From positions 248,001 through 312,000 of the forward strand of contig NZ_FNXY01000009.1 of the NCBI RefSeq assembly GCF_900108855.1: a DNA stretch of 64,000 bases, read 5' to 3'. This DNA comes from Dyadobacter koreensis (GTDB lineage Bacteria > Bacteroidota > Bacteroidia > Cytophagales > Spirosomataceae). Below the pieces are notes generated by a model, which saw nothing but the letters and a program-made list of their open reading frames with translations, was not told where the DNA came from and made no database searches. A program made the translations under genes and the position numbers. Below are positions 26,818 to 35,836 of the stretch, piece after piece; within the stretch, counting starts at the first letter, position 1; every line of letters starts with the position of its first letter.

Positions 26818-29001
26818 TTACTTCGCGCCCGGAGGGCAATTCTTTTTAAGATACTCAGTAAACAAAGTTTTCAAGTGTAATGACGTTCCTTCGCCCTCAT
26901 AAATTCCGTGAGAGCGGTTTGGATAAGCCATAAACTGAAATTGTTTATTGTATTTTATCAGTTCATTCACCAGCATTTCTGCATTCTGGTAGTGAACATT
27001 ATCGTCGCCGGTTCCGTGGATGTATAACAAATTTCCTTCAAGATTTTTTGCGTTTGTGATTGGTGATCCTTTCACAAAATCTTCACGATTTTCCTGCGGA
27101 AGACCCATGTAACGCTCCTGATAAATATTATCATAAGTCAGCTGATTTCCAACCGCGGCAACTGCAATACCTGTTTTGAAAATTTTCGGGTATTTAAACA
27201 TTAGGTTTAAAGTCGAAGAACCTCCGCCGCTCCATCCGTGAACTGCTACGCGGCTGGTATCAATGAACGAATACTGCTTAAACATAGCCGTCGCAGCACC
27301 AGCCAAATCATTGATATTGATAATGCCTATATTTCTATAAATCGCTTTACGCCATGCGCGACCTTTAGGGGCCGGGGTTCCCCGGTTATCCACTGATGCA
27401 TAAATGTATCCATCCTCCTGCATATTTCCTGCATAAAGTCTGTTTCTGCCTGTCCCATAACTGTCATGAACGGTGCTTGAAGCTGGCTCGCCGTATACCG
27501 AAAATACAATCGGGTATTTTTTAGCAGGGTCAAAATCATTTGGTTTCACCATCCAGCCATCAACTTCAACGCCTTCAGCAGTTTTAATTTTGAAAAACTC
27601 GATATTAATACTTGCCGGTCTGATACGCATCATCGTCTGACTGATCGAATTATTTGGATCGATCGATTTATGATCCGGGAGAGTGATCCACTCCATCATT
27701 GGCGGCAAAAGAGCATTGGAAAAACTATGCGTTGCAAATTTAGCCAACGGAGAAATCTCATAACGGTGTGTACCTGACTGATCAGCTGGGGATAATCGCT
27801 GTGCTTCACCCTTTCCGTCCAGCGGAGCGCGATACAAATATTCCTGGGTCGCATTTTCCGGAGACGCTGTGAAATAATAAGAATTACTTTTTTCATCAAT
27901 CAGAACCGGGCTGATCAAATCGTATTTTCCCGTTGTAATCAGAGTTTCCTTTTTGCCATCACGACTTACGCGATATGCATGTCGCCAGCCATCTTTTTCA
28001 CTTACCCAAACAAATTCTTTTCCATCATTAAGCCAGTCCCAGCCCGCCGGGCTACTCTCCCAACGGCTTTTGATATCAATCCAGGCTTCGTCTGTTTCCG
28101 AGTAAAAAGATTTTGAAGCACCTGTTTTGGCGTCGATATATAGCAAAGTGCTGACATTTTGCTTCCTGTTCAATTGCTGAATAACCAGTTCATTTGCAGT
28201 GCCTGCCCACTCCATACGCGGCACATAAGTATTCTGCGGGTCACCTGGAATGTTCATCCATCTGGTTTTTGCTGAAACAACATCTACAATACCGATTTTA
28301 TATGGAGAAGGCGTTTGTCCAACCTTTGGATACTCAACCGGAATCGTATAAGAATAAATAGAATCCGTCGTGTTAATCATCAAAAAATTTCGGATTTTCC
28401 TGGCATCCAGCTGCCAGTAAGCAATTGTTTTGCTGTCCGGGCTCCACCGGAAACCATCGCGACAATCGAATTCTTCTTCATATACCCAATCAAATGTACC
28501 ATTGATCACACGGTCCGTTCCGTCTAATGTAACTTGCTTGATCTGACCTGATTGAAGGTCTTCCGAAAAAATATTATGCTGACTTACGTAAGCCACTTTT
28601 TTTCCATCGGGAGAAAATTTTGCAAACATCAGAGAAGATTCCGGGCGGCCTTTTCCCAGTTGTTTTAAGGTATTTGAAGTCAAATCTAAAAGCCAGTAAT
28701 CGCCCTTTGTGTCATATCTCCAAACTCTTTTCGAGTTGGTGTAGATCAACACTTTATTACCGGCCTGATTAAATGAATAACTGCGAACCCCCAGCGGCTG
28801 ACTCGCACCTTTCGGTGTAAGCTGCTGTTTCGAAACGATGGTTTTCGGCTGTTCCCCTGGTAATTTTATTTCAACAATTTCTCCTTCTGCCACATCTCTG
28901 TAACCACTGCCATCTGCCAACCACTGGAAATTATCAGGTATTTGAGAGAATAGAGGAGAAGAAATAATAACAAAGACTAGTGCTTTGATCAAATGCTTCA
29001 T
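26818..29001 (-). CDS. Dipeptidyl peptidase IV-like S9 family peptidase
   Basis: Exported serine peptidase of 727 residues with a signal peptide (MKHLIKALVFVIISSPLFSQ). An eight-bladed propeller-like N-terminal domain (to about 470) holds the 'WVYEEEF' double-Glu motif that anchors the substrate N-terminus in DPP-IV. The C-terminal hydrolase has the nucleophile Ser591 in 'GWSGGGSST' (many DPP-IV enzymes have GWSYGG), Asp in 'GTGDDNVHYQ' and His in 'NRSHGIYEG'. It likely removes X-Pro dipeptides in the periplasm. With the two peptidases before it, it makes a three-gene exported peptidase patch, though transcription is convergent. Confidence 0.95.
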   Translation of the reverse strand: MKHLIKALVFVIISSPLFSQIPDNFQWLADGSGYRDVAEGEIVEIKLPGEQPKTIVSKQQLTPKGASQPLGVRSYSFNQAGNKVLIYTNSKRVWRYDTKGDYWLLDLTSNTLKQLGKGRPESSLMFAKFSPDGKKVAYVSQHNIFSEDLQSGQIKQVTLDGTDRVINGTFDWVYEEEFDCRDGFRWSPDSKTIAYWQLDARKIRNFLMINTTDSIYSYTIPVEYPKVGQTPSPYKIGIVDVVSAKTRWMNIPGDPQNTYVPRMEWAGTANELVIQQLNRKQNVSTLLYIDAKTGASKSFYSETDEAWIDIKSRWESSPAGWDWLNDGKEFVWVSEKDGWRHAYRVSRDGKKETLITTGKYDLISPVLIDEKSNSYYFTASPENATQEYLYRAPLDGKGEAQRLSPADQSGTHRYEISPLAKFATHSFSNALLPPMMEWITLPDHKSIDPNNSISQTMMRIRPASINIEFFKIKTAEGVEVDGWMVKPNDFDPAKKYPIVFSVYGEPASSTVHDSYGTGRNRLYAGNMQEDGYIYASVDNRGTPAPKGRAWRKAIYRNIGIININDLAGAATAMFKQYSFIDTSRVAVHGWSGGGSSTLNLMFKYPKIFKTGIAVAAVGNQLTYDNIYQERYMGLPQENREDFVKGSPITNAKNLEGNLLYIHGTGDDNVHYQNAEMLVNELIKYNKQFQFMAYPNRSHGIYEGEGTSLHLKTLFTEYLKKNCPPGAK

Positions 29002-29100
29002 CTGAAAATGGATATGAATTAATATTTATACAAACAATTGCTAATGCAATTTTAACACTTTGAATTACAAATCCCATGCACAGGTCATAATAGCTTAATA

Positions 29101-29143
29101 ACAGGCGATTTTTGGTAAAGAAGATCTACCAAAAATCGCCTGT
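29101..29143 (-). terminator. Perfect 17-bp inverted repeat after the SPFH/RHH unit
   Basis: ACAGGCGATTTTTGGTA at 29101-29117 is exactly complementary to TACCAAAAATCGCCTGT at 29127-29143, with a 9-base loop. It starts 6 bases beyond the RHH stop. On the minus strand the following bases (TTATTAAGC) are only weakly T-rich, so termination is likely but not certain. Confidence 0.55.
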
Positions 29144-29148
29144 CGTCG

Positions 29149-29337
29149 CTAATCTTCTTTTTCCTCAGGGTCTGATTTTATACCCTTTATTTTCGAGCGC
29201 CGCTGCTTTTTCAACGATTCACTCAGTAAAAATTCAATTTGTCCGTTCAAACTCCTGAAATCCTGCTGTGCCCAGGCTTCCAATTCTTTGAGCATATCAG
29301 GATTGATCCGTAAAACGAACGCTTTTTTTTCTGCCAT
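29149..29337 (-). CDS. Small ribbon-helix-helix (Arc-like) protein coupled to the SPFH gene
   Basis: A 62-residue basic protein, 'MAEKKAFVLRINPDMLKEL', with the strand-helix-helix pattern of Arc-family DNA-binding proteins (about residues 5-48) and a charged tail. Its ATG is 1 base past the SPFH stop (TGATATG), so the two are translationally coupled. I recall this protein next to SPFH genes in other Bacteroidota. Whether it binds DNA or helps assemble the SPFH protein is not known; both are inferences. Confidence 0.8.
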   Translation of the reverse strand: MAEKKAFVLRINPDMLKELEAWAQQDFRSLNGQIEFLLSESLKKQRRSKIKGIKSDPEEKED

Positions 29338-29338
29338 A

Positions 29339-30202
29339 TCAAGGATACAAAGTTCCGGCGTTTAACACTGGTGTAACTGATTTTTCCCCACACAAAACGA
29401 CTAACAAATTACAAACCATCGCCGCTTTTCGTTCTTCATCCAATTCTACAATTCCCTTGTCCGAAAGCATTGCCAAAGCCATATCCACCATTCCAACAGC
29501 TCCATTCACAATCTGACGACGCGCCGCTACAACGGCAGAGGCCTGCTGGCGCTGCAGCATCGCTCCGGCAATTTCCGGCGCATAGGCAAGGTGACTGATC
29601 CGTGCTTCGAGAACATCCACTCCAGCCCTACTCAACCGCTCAGTCAGCTCAGCTTCAAGCATTTCATTGATTTTTCCGCTTCCGTCTCGCAGTGTAAATT
29701 CGGGCACTTCCACTTCCTCAGCCTCCATCGTATCATATGCATAAACACCCGCCAAATGTCGCACAGCTGCTTCCGACTGGATTTCCACATATTTCGTATA
29801 ATCATCGACTTCGAAAGAAGCCTTGGCGGTATCTCCAACGCGCCACACAACCACCGCGGCAATTTCGATCGGATTACCGAGTTTGTCGTTAACCTTTAAT
29901 TTCTGGCCATTCAGATTTCTCGCACGCAGACTGATCTTTTTTCTGCGAAACAACGGATTCACCCAACGCAAACCGCTTTGTTTCATCGTGCCCATGTAAT
30001 CGCCAAAAAATGTTGTCACCACTGCTTCATTCGGATTAATAACGGTAAGCCCGATCAGAATAATAAATCCGATTATCGAAACCAGAATTCCAACATTAGG
30101 GCGGCCTTCATAGATGGAAAAACCAAATCCTCCAAACAACATGATCAAACCAATCGCGAACAGCAAAAAGCCTGACATCGAACGTAATTCTTTTTCATTC
30201 AT
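29339..30202 (-). CDS. SPFH/Band 7 domain membrane protein
   Basis: A 287-residue protein with two hydrophobic helices at the N-terminus ('GFLLFAIGLIMLFGGFGF' and 'VGILVSIIGFIILIGLTVI') and a Band 7/SPFH domain (about 60-230, 'NPNEAVVTTFFGDYMGTMKQSGLRWVNPLF', 'AAVRHLAGVYAYDT'). SPFH proteins form large membrane rings that mark lipid microdomains and shield proteases or transporters. I chose the ATG at 30202 (MNEKELRSMSG); an ATG ten codons upstream at 30232 is less likely. It is the first gene of a two-gene unit with the RHH protein. Confidence 0.9.
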   Translation of the reverse strand: MNEKELRSMSGFLLFAIGLIMLFGGFGFSIYEGRPNVGILVSIIGFIILIGLTVINPNEAVVTTFFGDYMGTMKQSGLRWVNPLFRRKKISLRARNLNGQKLKVNDKLGNPIEIAAVVVWRVGDTAKASFEVDDYTKYVEIQSEAAVRHLAGVYAYDTMEAEEVEVPEFTLRDGSGKINEMLEAELTERLSRAGVDVLEARISHLAYAPEIAGAMLQRQQASAVVAARRQIVNGAVGMVDMALAMLSDKGIVELDEERKAAMVCNLLVVLCGEKSVTPVLNAGTLYP

Positions 30203-30273
30203 AGCTTTAATATGATAGTAAAATGATATCACAATTTTATCAAAAATGAGTAGAATATTTTCAAAAATAGGTA

Positions 30274-30310
30274 TAAAAAAATCCCAAAGCTTTTGACTGG
30301 CTTTGGGATT
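30274..30310 (-). terminator. Intrinsic terminator after the TonB-C paralogue pair
   Basis: On the minus strand AATCCCAAAGC and GCTTTGGGATT form an 11-bp stem with a 9-base loop, followed by TTTTTTATACC. It lies 20 bases past the second paralogue's stop. Confidence 0.88.
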
Positions 30311-30329
30311 CGATGAATGGAAGAATTCC

Positions 30330-31766
30330 TCAGTTTGTATCGAAATTTATTGGAAGTTTATAGCGAACCCGGATTTTCTCACCCTTTTGAGTTGCAGGCT
30401 CCCATAGTCCGCTCATTTTTTTTATTACACGCAGTGCTTCGTTATCAAGGCTTTTCATAACACTCTGTTCAATCAGATAGTCGTTCAGCGTTCCATCTTC
30501 CTGAACCACAAACGAGACGACTACTCTGCCGGTGATTTTTGATGCCGAAGCATCGCGTGGATAACTGATATTTTCTCCCAAAAATTGGTACATCTTATTT
30601 AATCCACCTTTAAATTGTGGCTGACTGATATCACCAGTATCATATGTTACGTGCTGTTTACCAAAATTTGACTGCCCTTTTTCGAGTTTGCCGGCATTAT
30701 AAAATTCTTCGTAGACGACGGTGCTATCTGCAAATTTTCCAAGCCATTTTCCAGACCTATTGCCCTCAACAACCTGTCCTTCCTCAAAAACTATTTTTCC
30801 TCTGTATGAGTTGCCCTTTATTTTTGCCCAGCCGTTACCATCTTTCACTATCTGTGTACCGTCTCGCTCCCAGACATTTTTAACAATAGTTCCTTTACCA
30901 CCCCCCAATTCTAAAACACTTCTGATCTGCCCGTTATCATACCAATCAGTTGTTTTTACAAGTCCATCATTCGTTTGCTGACTTTCCTGAAGCACGCCAG
31001 TTATAAAGTAAAATTTGCCGGAAGAAGGTGGCCGGCCGGAACCAGGATAAGTCCTGTGCGACAGCAGTTTTCCATCAGCTTGCAAAATCACCTCTTCGTA
31101 GGCATTGTCCCAGTTATCTGTTTTTGCAAATATTTTAAAGGCTTTTATAGAATCCTGGCCGGGTGGACCAACATAAGGTGCCCAAAACTCAGTTTTCTGG
31201 TAGGGAATATTTTTTAGTGTTTTCCATTTGCCAGAAACCAGTTCCTGATAAGAGATATCGGCTCTTACAAATCCACGTTCATCAACCGGTATCATGTTTC
31301 GAAATCTATATTTATTCGGATCCGAAACCGATGTGTGATTTTTATCAAAATATTCAATCAAAGCATTTTCTGTACTATCAAATTCAGGAATTGGCGCTGT
31401 TCGAAATATCACAGGAAAAACAGAAACCTGCCTGACCGGTTTTTCCTTAATTAAAGCAGGTTTCCACGCTTTGTACAACCCTAAGACACGCAAAGCTTCT
31501 TGATCGATTAGACTGTCTACTGACCTGATCACTTCGAGTCTGGACATACTTCCATCTATTTCAATAACACCTTTCACAAAAACGCGCGCATTCATACCCT
31601 TTGCAGCAGATTTAATTGGAATTTGAAGATTTGCGTTAATGAATTGATTCAGAAAGGTGATACCACCGGCAGGCTCGGCAGCTTTTTCCACTTCGTGAAC
31701 CTGAAAAACCTCCTGTGCAAAAACCTGACCGCTACAGATGATAAGAATTACTAAAAGAAATTTCAT
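30330..31766 (-). CDS. Exported protein with TonB-C-like domains at both ends, second of a tandem pair
   Basis: A 478-residue protein with a cleavable signal peptide (MKFLLVILIICSGQVFAQ) and no other membrane segment. A TonB-C-like unit lies near the N-terminus (about 25-120: 'ARVFVKGVIEIDGSMSRLEVIRSVDSLIDQEALRVL') and another at the C-terminus (about 385-478: 'GRVVVSFVVQEDGTLNDYLIEQSVMKSLDNEALRVIKKM'). Between them are short YwqK/MORN-like repeats ('VKTTDWYDNGQIRSVLELG', 'VVEGNRSGKWLGKFADSTVVYEEFYNAGKLEKG'). True TonB has an inner-membrane anchor; this does not. It follows its paralogue by 12 bases and shares its layout throughout. Its role is unknown. Confidence 0.8.
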   Translation of the reverse strand: MKFLLVILIICSGQVFAQEVFQVHEVEKAAEPAGGITFLNQFINANLQIPIKSAAKGMNARVFVKGVIEIDGSMSRLEVIRSVDSLIDQEALRVLGLYKAWKPALIKEKPVRQVSVFPVIFRTAPIPEFDSTENALIEYFDKNHTSVSDPNKYRFRNMIPVDERGFVRADISYQELVSGKWKTLKNIPYQKTEFWAPYVGPPGQDSIKAFKIFAKTDNWDNAYEEVILQADGKLLSHRTYPGSGRPPSSGKFYFITGVLQESQQTNDGLVKTTDWYDNGQIRSVLELGGGKGTIVKNVWERDGTQIVKDGNGWAKIKGNSYRGKIVFEEGQVVEGNRSGKWLGKFADSTVVYEEFYNAGKLEKGQSNFGKQHVTYDTGDISQPQFKGGLNKMYQFLGENISYPRDASASKITGRVVVSFVVQEDGTLNDYLIEQSVMKSLDNEALRVIKKMSGLWEPATQKGEKIRVRYKLPINFDTN

Positions 31767-31778
31767 GGCTCACTAATT

Positions 31779-33218
31779 TTACTGCAATTGAAAATTAACC
31801 GGCAGATTATACTTGACCCGTACTTTCTGTCCACGCATTTCTCCCGGTTCCCATTTCCCGCTCATTTTTTTGACAACTCTGAGCGCTTCTTCATCAATAT
31901 CTTTTGTTACGCTTTTTTCCACATTATAATCACAAAGGCTTCCATCTTCGCAAACCGTGAAAGAAAGCAGCACTTTACCGGATACTCCTTTTCGGGCCGC
32001 ATCCGATGGATATCTGATATTTTGTCCAAGAAATTGATAAAATGCGCTCGTCCCGCCGTGAAATTTGGGCTGGATTATCTTGTTCTTATAACTGATTTTT
32101 TCGCCGTTGACAAAACGCGTTCCCTCTTTCAGTTTTCCCTTCTCGTATTCTTCGATATAATAAACGGTACTATCTTTAAACTTACCAACCCATTTCCCGT
32201 CTTGTGATCCGGAATTTACAGCACCCGACTCTATCACCAACTTGTCATCTGCGTAACTGCTGTACGTCCACCAGCCGTTTCCATCTTTGACCGTCTGTTT
32301 TCCATTGGCTTCCCATGCGCCAATTACCTTATTTGCTTCATAACGCTCTTTGTTTATATGCATCTTGAGGACATTGCTAATCTGCCCGTTGCCATACCAG
32401 GTGACGCGCGTGCTGCTGCTGTCCTCAAAAGTTTCTACGTTTTTCAGCATTCCACTGAGGTAGTATTCTTTGGTAATCTGCGGCTTGCCAGAAATGCCGT
32501 TTTGCCTGTAAGCCAGTAATTTCCCATCTTTTTGAAATGTTACAAAAGGTGCATAATTACTCTCATGATTATCCTCTGCCGATAATTGATATGCCTGAAC
32601 CGAATCCACGCCGGGCTCCTCGCTTACTTTATACCACAACTCTTTCCGCTTGAAAGGAATCGCATTGATTTGTTTCCACTTTCCCCATTCCAGGCCTTCG
32701 TAAGAAATATCACCTTTCAAATAACCCTGCTCATCCACAGGCGTGACACTCCTGTATTTGTAATCTTTCAGGACTTTTGTTGGCTGATATTTGGCATCGT
32801 AGTAGTTTACATAACTCCATAAAGTCGTATCAAAGTTTTCCTTGTGATTCGACACAAAAGCGACATGATATACAACTGCCTGTCTGACTTTCTGATCTTT
32901 TACGACAGCTGGCTGCCACGCTTTATACAAGCCGAGCACACGAATCGCTTCCTGATTACATAGGGAATCAATTCCCCTGACAATGCCAAGGCCTGTCATC
33001 GAACCATCCGTCTCGACTATCCCTTTTACAAAAACTTTTGCATTAATTCCCTTGATCGAAGACTTCAATGGAACCTGAATATTGGATTGGAGAAATTCAT
33101 TTAATATCGTAACACCACCCTTTGGAATTGCCTGCGTTTCCACCTCATGCGGCCGATAAACATTCTGACTTATAGACTGATAACCAGTAAGTAACAGGAT
33201 TAATAGTATTTTTTTCAT
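31779..33218 (-). CDS. Exported protein with TonB-C-like domains at both ends, first of a tandem pair
   Basis: A 479-residue paralogue of the next gene downstream, with the same signal peptide, N-terminal TonB-C-like unit ('AKVFVKGIVETDGSMTGLGIVRGIDSLCNQEAIRVLGLYKAWQPA'), YwqK-like middle ('VTWYGNGQISNVLKM', 'GSQDGKWVGKFKDSTVYYIEEYEKGKLKEG') and C-terminal TonB-C-like unit ('GKVLLSFTVCEDGSLCDYNVEKSVTKDIDEEALRVVKKM'). The even match across the whole length shows a tandem gene duplication. A perfect -7 element lies 24 bases upstream. The protein is predicted to be periplasmic; a partner such as an outer-membrane receptor is not encoded nearby. Confidence 0.82.
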   Translation of the reverse strand: MKKILLILLLTGYQSISQNVYRPHEVETQAIPKGGVTILNEFLQSNIQVPLKSSIKGINAKVFVKGIVETDGSMTGLGIVRGIDSLCNQEAIRVLGLYKAWQPAVVKDQKVRQAVVYHVAFVSNHKENFDTTLWSYVNYYDAKYQPTKVLKDYKYRSVTPVDEQGYLKGDISYEGLEWGKWKQINAIPFKRKELWYKVSEEPGVDSVQAYQLSAEDNHESNYAPFVTFQKDGKLLAYRQNGISGKPQITKEYYLSGMLKNVETFEDSSSTRVTWYGNGQISNVLKMHINKERYEANKVIGAWEANGKQTVKDGNGWWTYSSYADDKLVIESGAVNSGSQDGKWVGKFKDSTVYYIEEYEKGKLKEGTRFVNGEKISYKNKIIQPKFHGGTSAFYQFLGQNIRYPSDAARKGVSGKVLLSFTVCEDGSLCDYNVEKSVTKDIDEEALRVVKKMSGKWEPGEMRGQKVRVKYNLPVNFQLQ

Positions 33219-33241
33219 GCGTCGGGTGAGTTTGCTGTTGC

Positions 33242-33249
33242 CAAATATA
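33242..33249 (-). promoter_or_regulatory. Candidate -7 element for the TonB-C paralogue pair
   Basis: On the minus strand it reads TATATTTG, an exact TAnnTTTG match 24 bases from the first paralogue's ATG. No convincing -33 TTG. Confidence 0.45.
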
Positions 33250-33395
33250 AAGAATCTCTTATTTACCTTAATTATACTTATTATTTAAAAATAAATAAAT
33301 TAAAATCTTTCGTCGTACTAGTTTTACAAGAAATCTTAACTTACTGATAACCTGTTAGTAATATCCAGGTAACATGAAATGAGAATATTTGTAAC

Positions 33396-34268
33396 ATGGG
33401 AGAAACAACTCATTTTCGAACAATTATCATTTCTGACTTACACCTCGGAGCAGGTGGTTCGAAGGCAGAAGAAGTTACCAATTTTCTAAAAAGCTATTCT
33501 TGTAAAAAGCTTATTTTAAATGGTGATATTATTGATGCCTGGCAGTTGAAAAAATATGGTGTCTGGAAACGGAAACATACCATGTTCTTTAAACGCGTCC
33601 TTAAAATGATTGAGGAGAACAAGACAAAGGTGATTTATATACGCGGAAATCACGATGATTTTCTGGATCAGATCATTCCTTTGCGTTTAGGCAAACATTT
33701 CCAGATCAGAAAAGATTATATTCTTAACTCCGGAAGCAAACGCTTCTATGTCACACATGGCGATGTCTTTGATTCGATCACAACAAATCTGAAATGGCTT
33801 GCCTATCTCGGCGATATTGGTTACACATTTTTGCTTTGGATAAATAAATTTTATAATAAATACCGTGAATGGAGAGGACTGCCTTACTTCTCTTTGTCTC
33901 AAAAAATAAAACAATCGGTTAAGCTGGCGGTAAATTATATGTCGGATTTTGAAGAAAAACTGACAGAACTCGCCCGTTCCCGTGATTGCGACGGCGTCAT
34001 TTGCGGCCATATTCATCACCCTTCGATTCGCGAAATCGATGGAATCAGCTATATGAACTCCGGCGACTGGGTTGAAACTTTAAGTGCGCTTGTCGAAGAT
34101 TTCGACGGAAACTGGAATCTGGTTTATTATAATCAGCAGGATTTTGAAGAAAAACCAAACGGGCAGAAGGCAGTTAAAAAAACAGTTGTTGAAAATTTTC
34201 CAACAGTAGATAAACAAGTCGCTTTCACAGGGATGATCCTGGGTCAGGATAAAAGACGGATTATTTAA
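33396..34268 (+). CDS. LpxH-like metallophosphoesterase (UDP-2,3-diacylglucosamine diphosphatase family)
   Basis: A 290-residue calcineurin-fold phosphoesterase. The five metal-binding blocks are clear: 'SDLHLGAGG', 'NGDIIDAWQ', 'RGNHDDF', 'YVTHGDVFDS' and 'CGHIHHPSI'. This is the LpxH/YbbF-type pattern, whose best-known member hydrolyses UDP-2,3-diacylglucosamine in lipid A synthesis. The last 40 residues are a polar extension beyond the catalytic fold. A glycosyltransferase starts 6 bases after the stop, and the pairing suggests a role in a membrane glycolipid; true LpxH identity in this organism is not proven. Confidence 0.87.
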   Translation: MGETTHFRTIIISDLHLGAGGSKAEEVTNFLKSYSCKKLILNGDIIDAWQLKKYGVWKRKHTMFFKRVLKMIEENKTKVIYIRGNHDDFLDQIIPLRLGKHFQIRKDYILNSGSKRFYVTHGDVFDSITTNLKWLAYLGDIGYTFLLWINKFYNKYREWRGLPYFSLSQKIKQSVKLAVNYMSDFEEKLTELARSRDCDGVICGHIHHPSIREIDGISYMNSGDWVETLSALVEDFDGNWNLVYYNQQDFEEKPNGQKAVKKTVVENFPTVDKQVAFTGMILGQDKRRII

Positions 34269-34274
34269 AGACGT

Positions 34275-35396
34275 ATGAGAATATTGTTTTTGGTACAGGG
34301 AGAAGGTCGCGGGCACCTTACACAGGCAATTTCAATGGGGCAGATTTTACGAAATGCCGGCCATGAAATTTCCGGCGTGATGGTCGGCAGTGCCGTCGGA
34401 CGTGAGATTCCATCCTTTTTCACAGAACAAATCAAAGCTCCTGTTCACTATTTTAGCGCGCCCAGTATTGCTTACAATGGCGGAGGGATGAATACTAAAA
34501 AGACAATTCTGAGTCTGGTAACAAATCTTCCGACCTATATCAAAAGCCTGCACTATATACACAAAACGATCCGGGAAATTCAGCCGGATCTCATCATCAG
34601 TTTTTACGAAACATATAGCGGGCTTTACAACATTATTTTTGGTAATAAAATACCAATGATCTGTGTCGCTCATCAATACCTTATTCTCCATCCGGATTTC
34701 ACTTCTCCCAAAAACAGCCGGCTCAACCGTGCACTCATCAATCTTAATTCCAAAGCTGCTTCCTGGAAAGCAAGTCAACGGCTCGCCTTGTCGTTCCGGG
34801 AAATGGAATCCAAGCCTGATGAAAAACTGATTGTAGTCCCACCGCTTTTAAGACAGGAAATTCAGGATCTTCATCCTGTCACCGATGATTTCTTCCTGGT
34901 GTACATGACTCATCACAGCCTCAGCGAGCAGATTATTTCGTGGCACCTTACTCATCCGGAGATCCGCCTGCATTGTTTTTGGGACAAAGCCGACGCTCCG
35001 GATGAATTAATTTATGATAAGTCACTAAGCTTTCACCGCATCAATAGTCAAAAATATCTGGCAAAGCTGGCAAGCTGCCGGGCGCTTGTTACCACAGCTG
35101 GTTTTGAATCTGTTTGTGAGGCAATGTATCTTGGAAAACCTGTAATGATGGTTCCAGTTCCCAACCATTATGAACAGGAATGTAATGCCTTGGACGGCGT
35201 AATTTCCGGCGCCGGCGTCACCTCCAAAACATTTAATCTCTCTGTCTTGCTGGATTATCTTCCACATCATGTTGACCAGTCACAGAAATTCAGGCACTGG
35301 TACCATCGCGGAAATGCGATGTTTGTAAAAAATGTTGAGGTTTTTGATAAGCATCCATCAAAAAAACCTTATACCGAAACATTTACTTTTTCCTGA
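34275..35396 (+). CDS. GT-B glycosyltransferase (MurG/UDP-glucosyltransferase-like)
   Basis: A 373-residue protein opening with 'MRILFLVQGEGRGHLTQA', the glycine-rich N-terminal loop of GT-B enzymes, and showing the C-terminal donor-binding block 'TTAGFESVCEAMYLGKPVMMVPVPNHYEQECNA', as in MurG and UDP-glucuronosyltransferases. It is encoded 6 bases after the LpxH-like gene, so the two are one unit. Its 3' end overlaps the convergent lipoprotein gene by 14 bases. Donor and acceptor are unknown; a lipid acceptor is a reasonable guess from the neighbour. Confidence 0.85.
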   Translation: MRILFLVQGEGRGHLTQAISMGQILRNAGHEISGVMVGSAVGREIPSFFTEQIKAPVHYFSAPSIAYNGGGMNTKKTILSLVTNLPTYIKSLHYIHKTIREIQPDLIISFYETYSGLYNIIFGNKIPMICVAHQYLILHPDFTSPKNSRLNRALINLNSKAASWKASQRLALSFREMESKPDEKLIVVPPLLRQEIQDLHPVTDDFFLVYMTHHSLSEQIISWHLTHPEIRLHCFWDKADAPDELIYDKSLSFHRINSQKYLAKLASCRALVTTAGFESVCEAMYLGKPVMMVPVPNHYEQECNALDGVISGAGVTSKTFNLSVLLDYLPHHVDQSQKFRHWYHRGNAMFVKNVEVFDKHPSKKPYTETFTFS

Positions 35397-35826
35397 AAAC
35401 CATCTTTTCTGAATCCGTTTCCTGAAAAACAGACAAGGAATTGTCTTGTATTTCGTAAAGATATTCGCCATACCGAAACCATGCTTTTCCACTCCACTCC
35501 GGTTCCCCAACTTTTGATCCGCCGAAATTAGTAACCTTCAATTTTGAACTTCCCAAAATTTCATAGGAACCTCCAACAGTATTTGAATAAGTCTTACCCG
35601 ATATCGTACCTTTCTGACCATCGTCCAGAAACTTATAAACGACATTTCTTCCATCATTAGCAGGAATTTCTTTCAAAATATTAGTTTTACGATTCAGATA
35701 TCCTTCTAGTTGCCAGGTTCCTTTTAAAACTGGATGTTTCGCTTTACAGCAACTTTCTTTCTCACAGCCAGCCGCTGAAAGCCCTAAAAAAATGACGATC
35801 AATACGAGTGAAGTAAATTTTCTCAT
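35383..35826 (-). CDS. Small lipoprotein, lipocalin/META-like
   Basis: A 147-residue lipoprotein with signal and lipobox 'LGLSAAGC' and a body with 'LKGTWQLEGYLNRKT' followed by strands ending 'QDNSLSVFQETDSEKMVFRKK', a pattern seen in small lipocalin-like Bacteroidota lipoproteins. I chose the ATG at 35826; a longer frame up to 35928 would overlap the preceding gene heavily. It starts 10 bases after the stop of the barrel-like gene. The function is unknown. Confidence 0.65.
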   Translation of the reverse strand: MRKFTSLVLIVIFLGLSAAGCEKESCCKAKHPVLKGTWQLEGYLNRKTNILKEIPANDGRNVVYKFLDDGQKGTISGKTYSNTVGGSYEILGSSKLKVTNFGGSKVGEPEWSGKAWFRYGEYLYEIQDNSLSVFQETDSEKMVFRKK

Positions 35827-35836
35827 CACAATTTCA

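Noticed and set aside
26818..29001. Inactive S9 peptidase because the elbow reads GWSGGG, not GWSYGG
   Set aside because: Ser591, Asp and His and the Glu-Glu motif are all present, so it is likely active.
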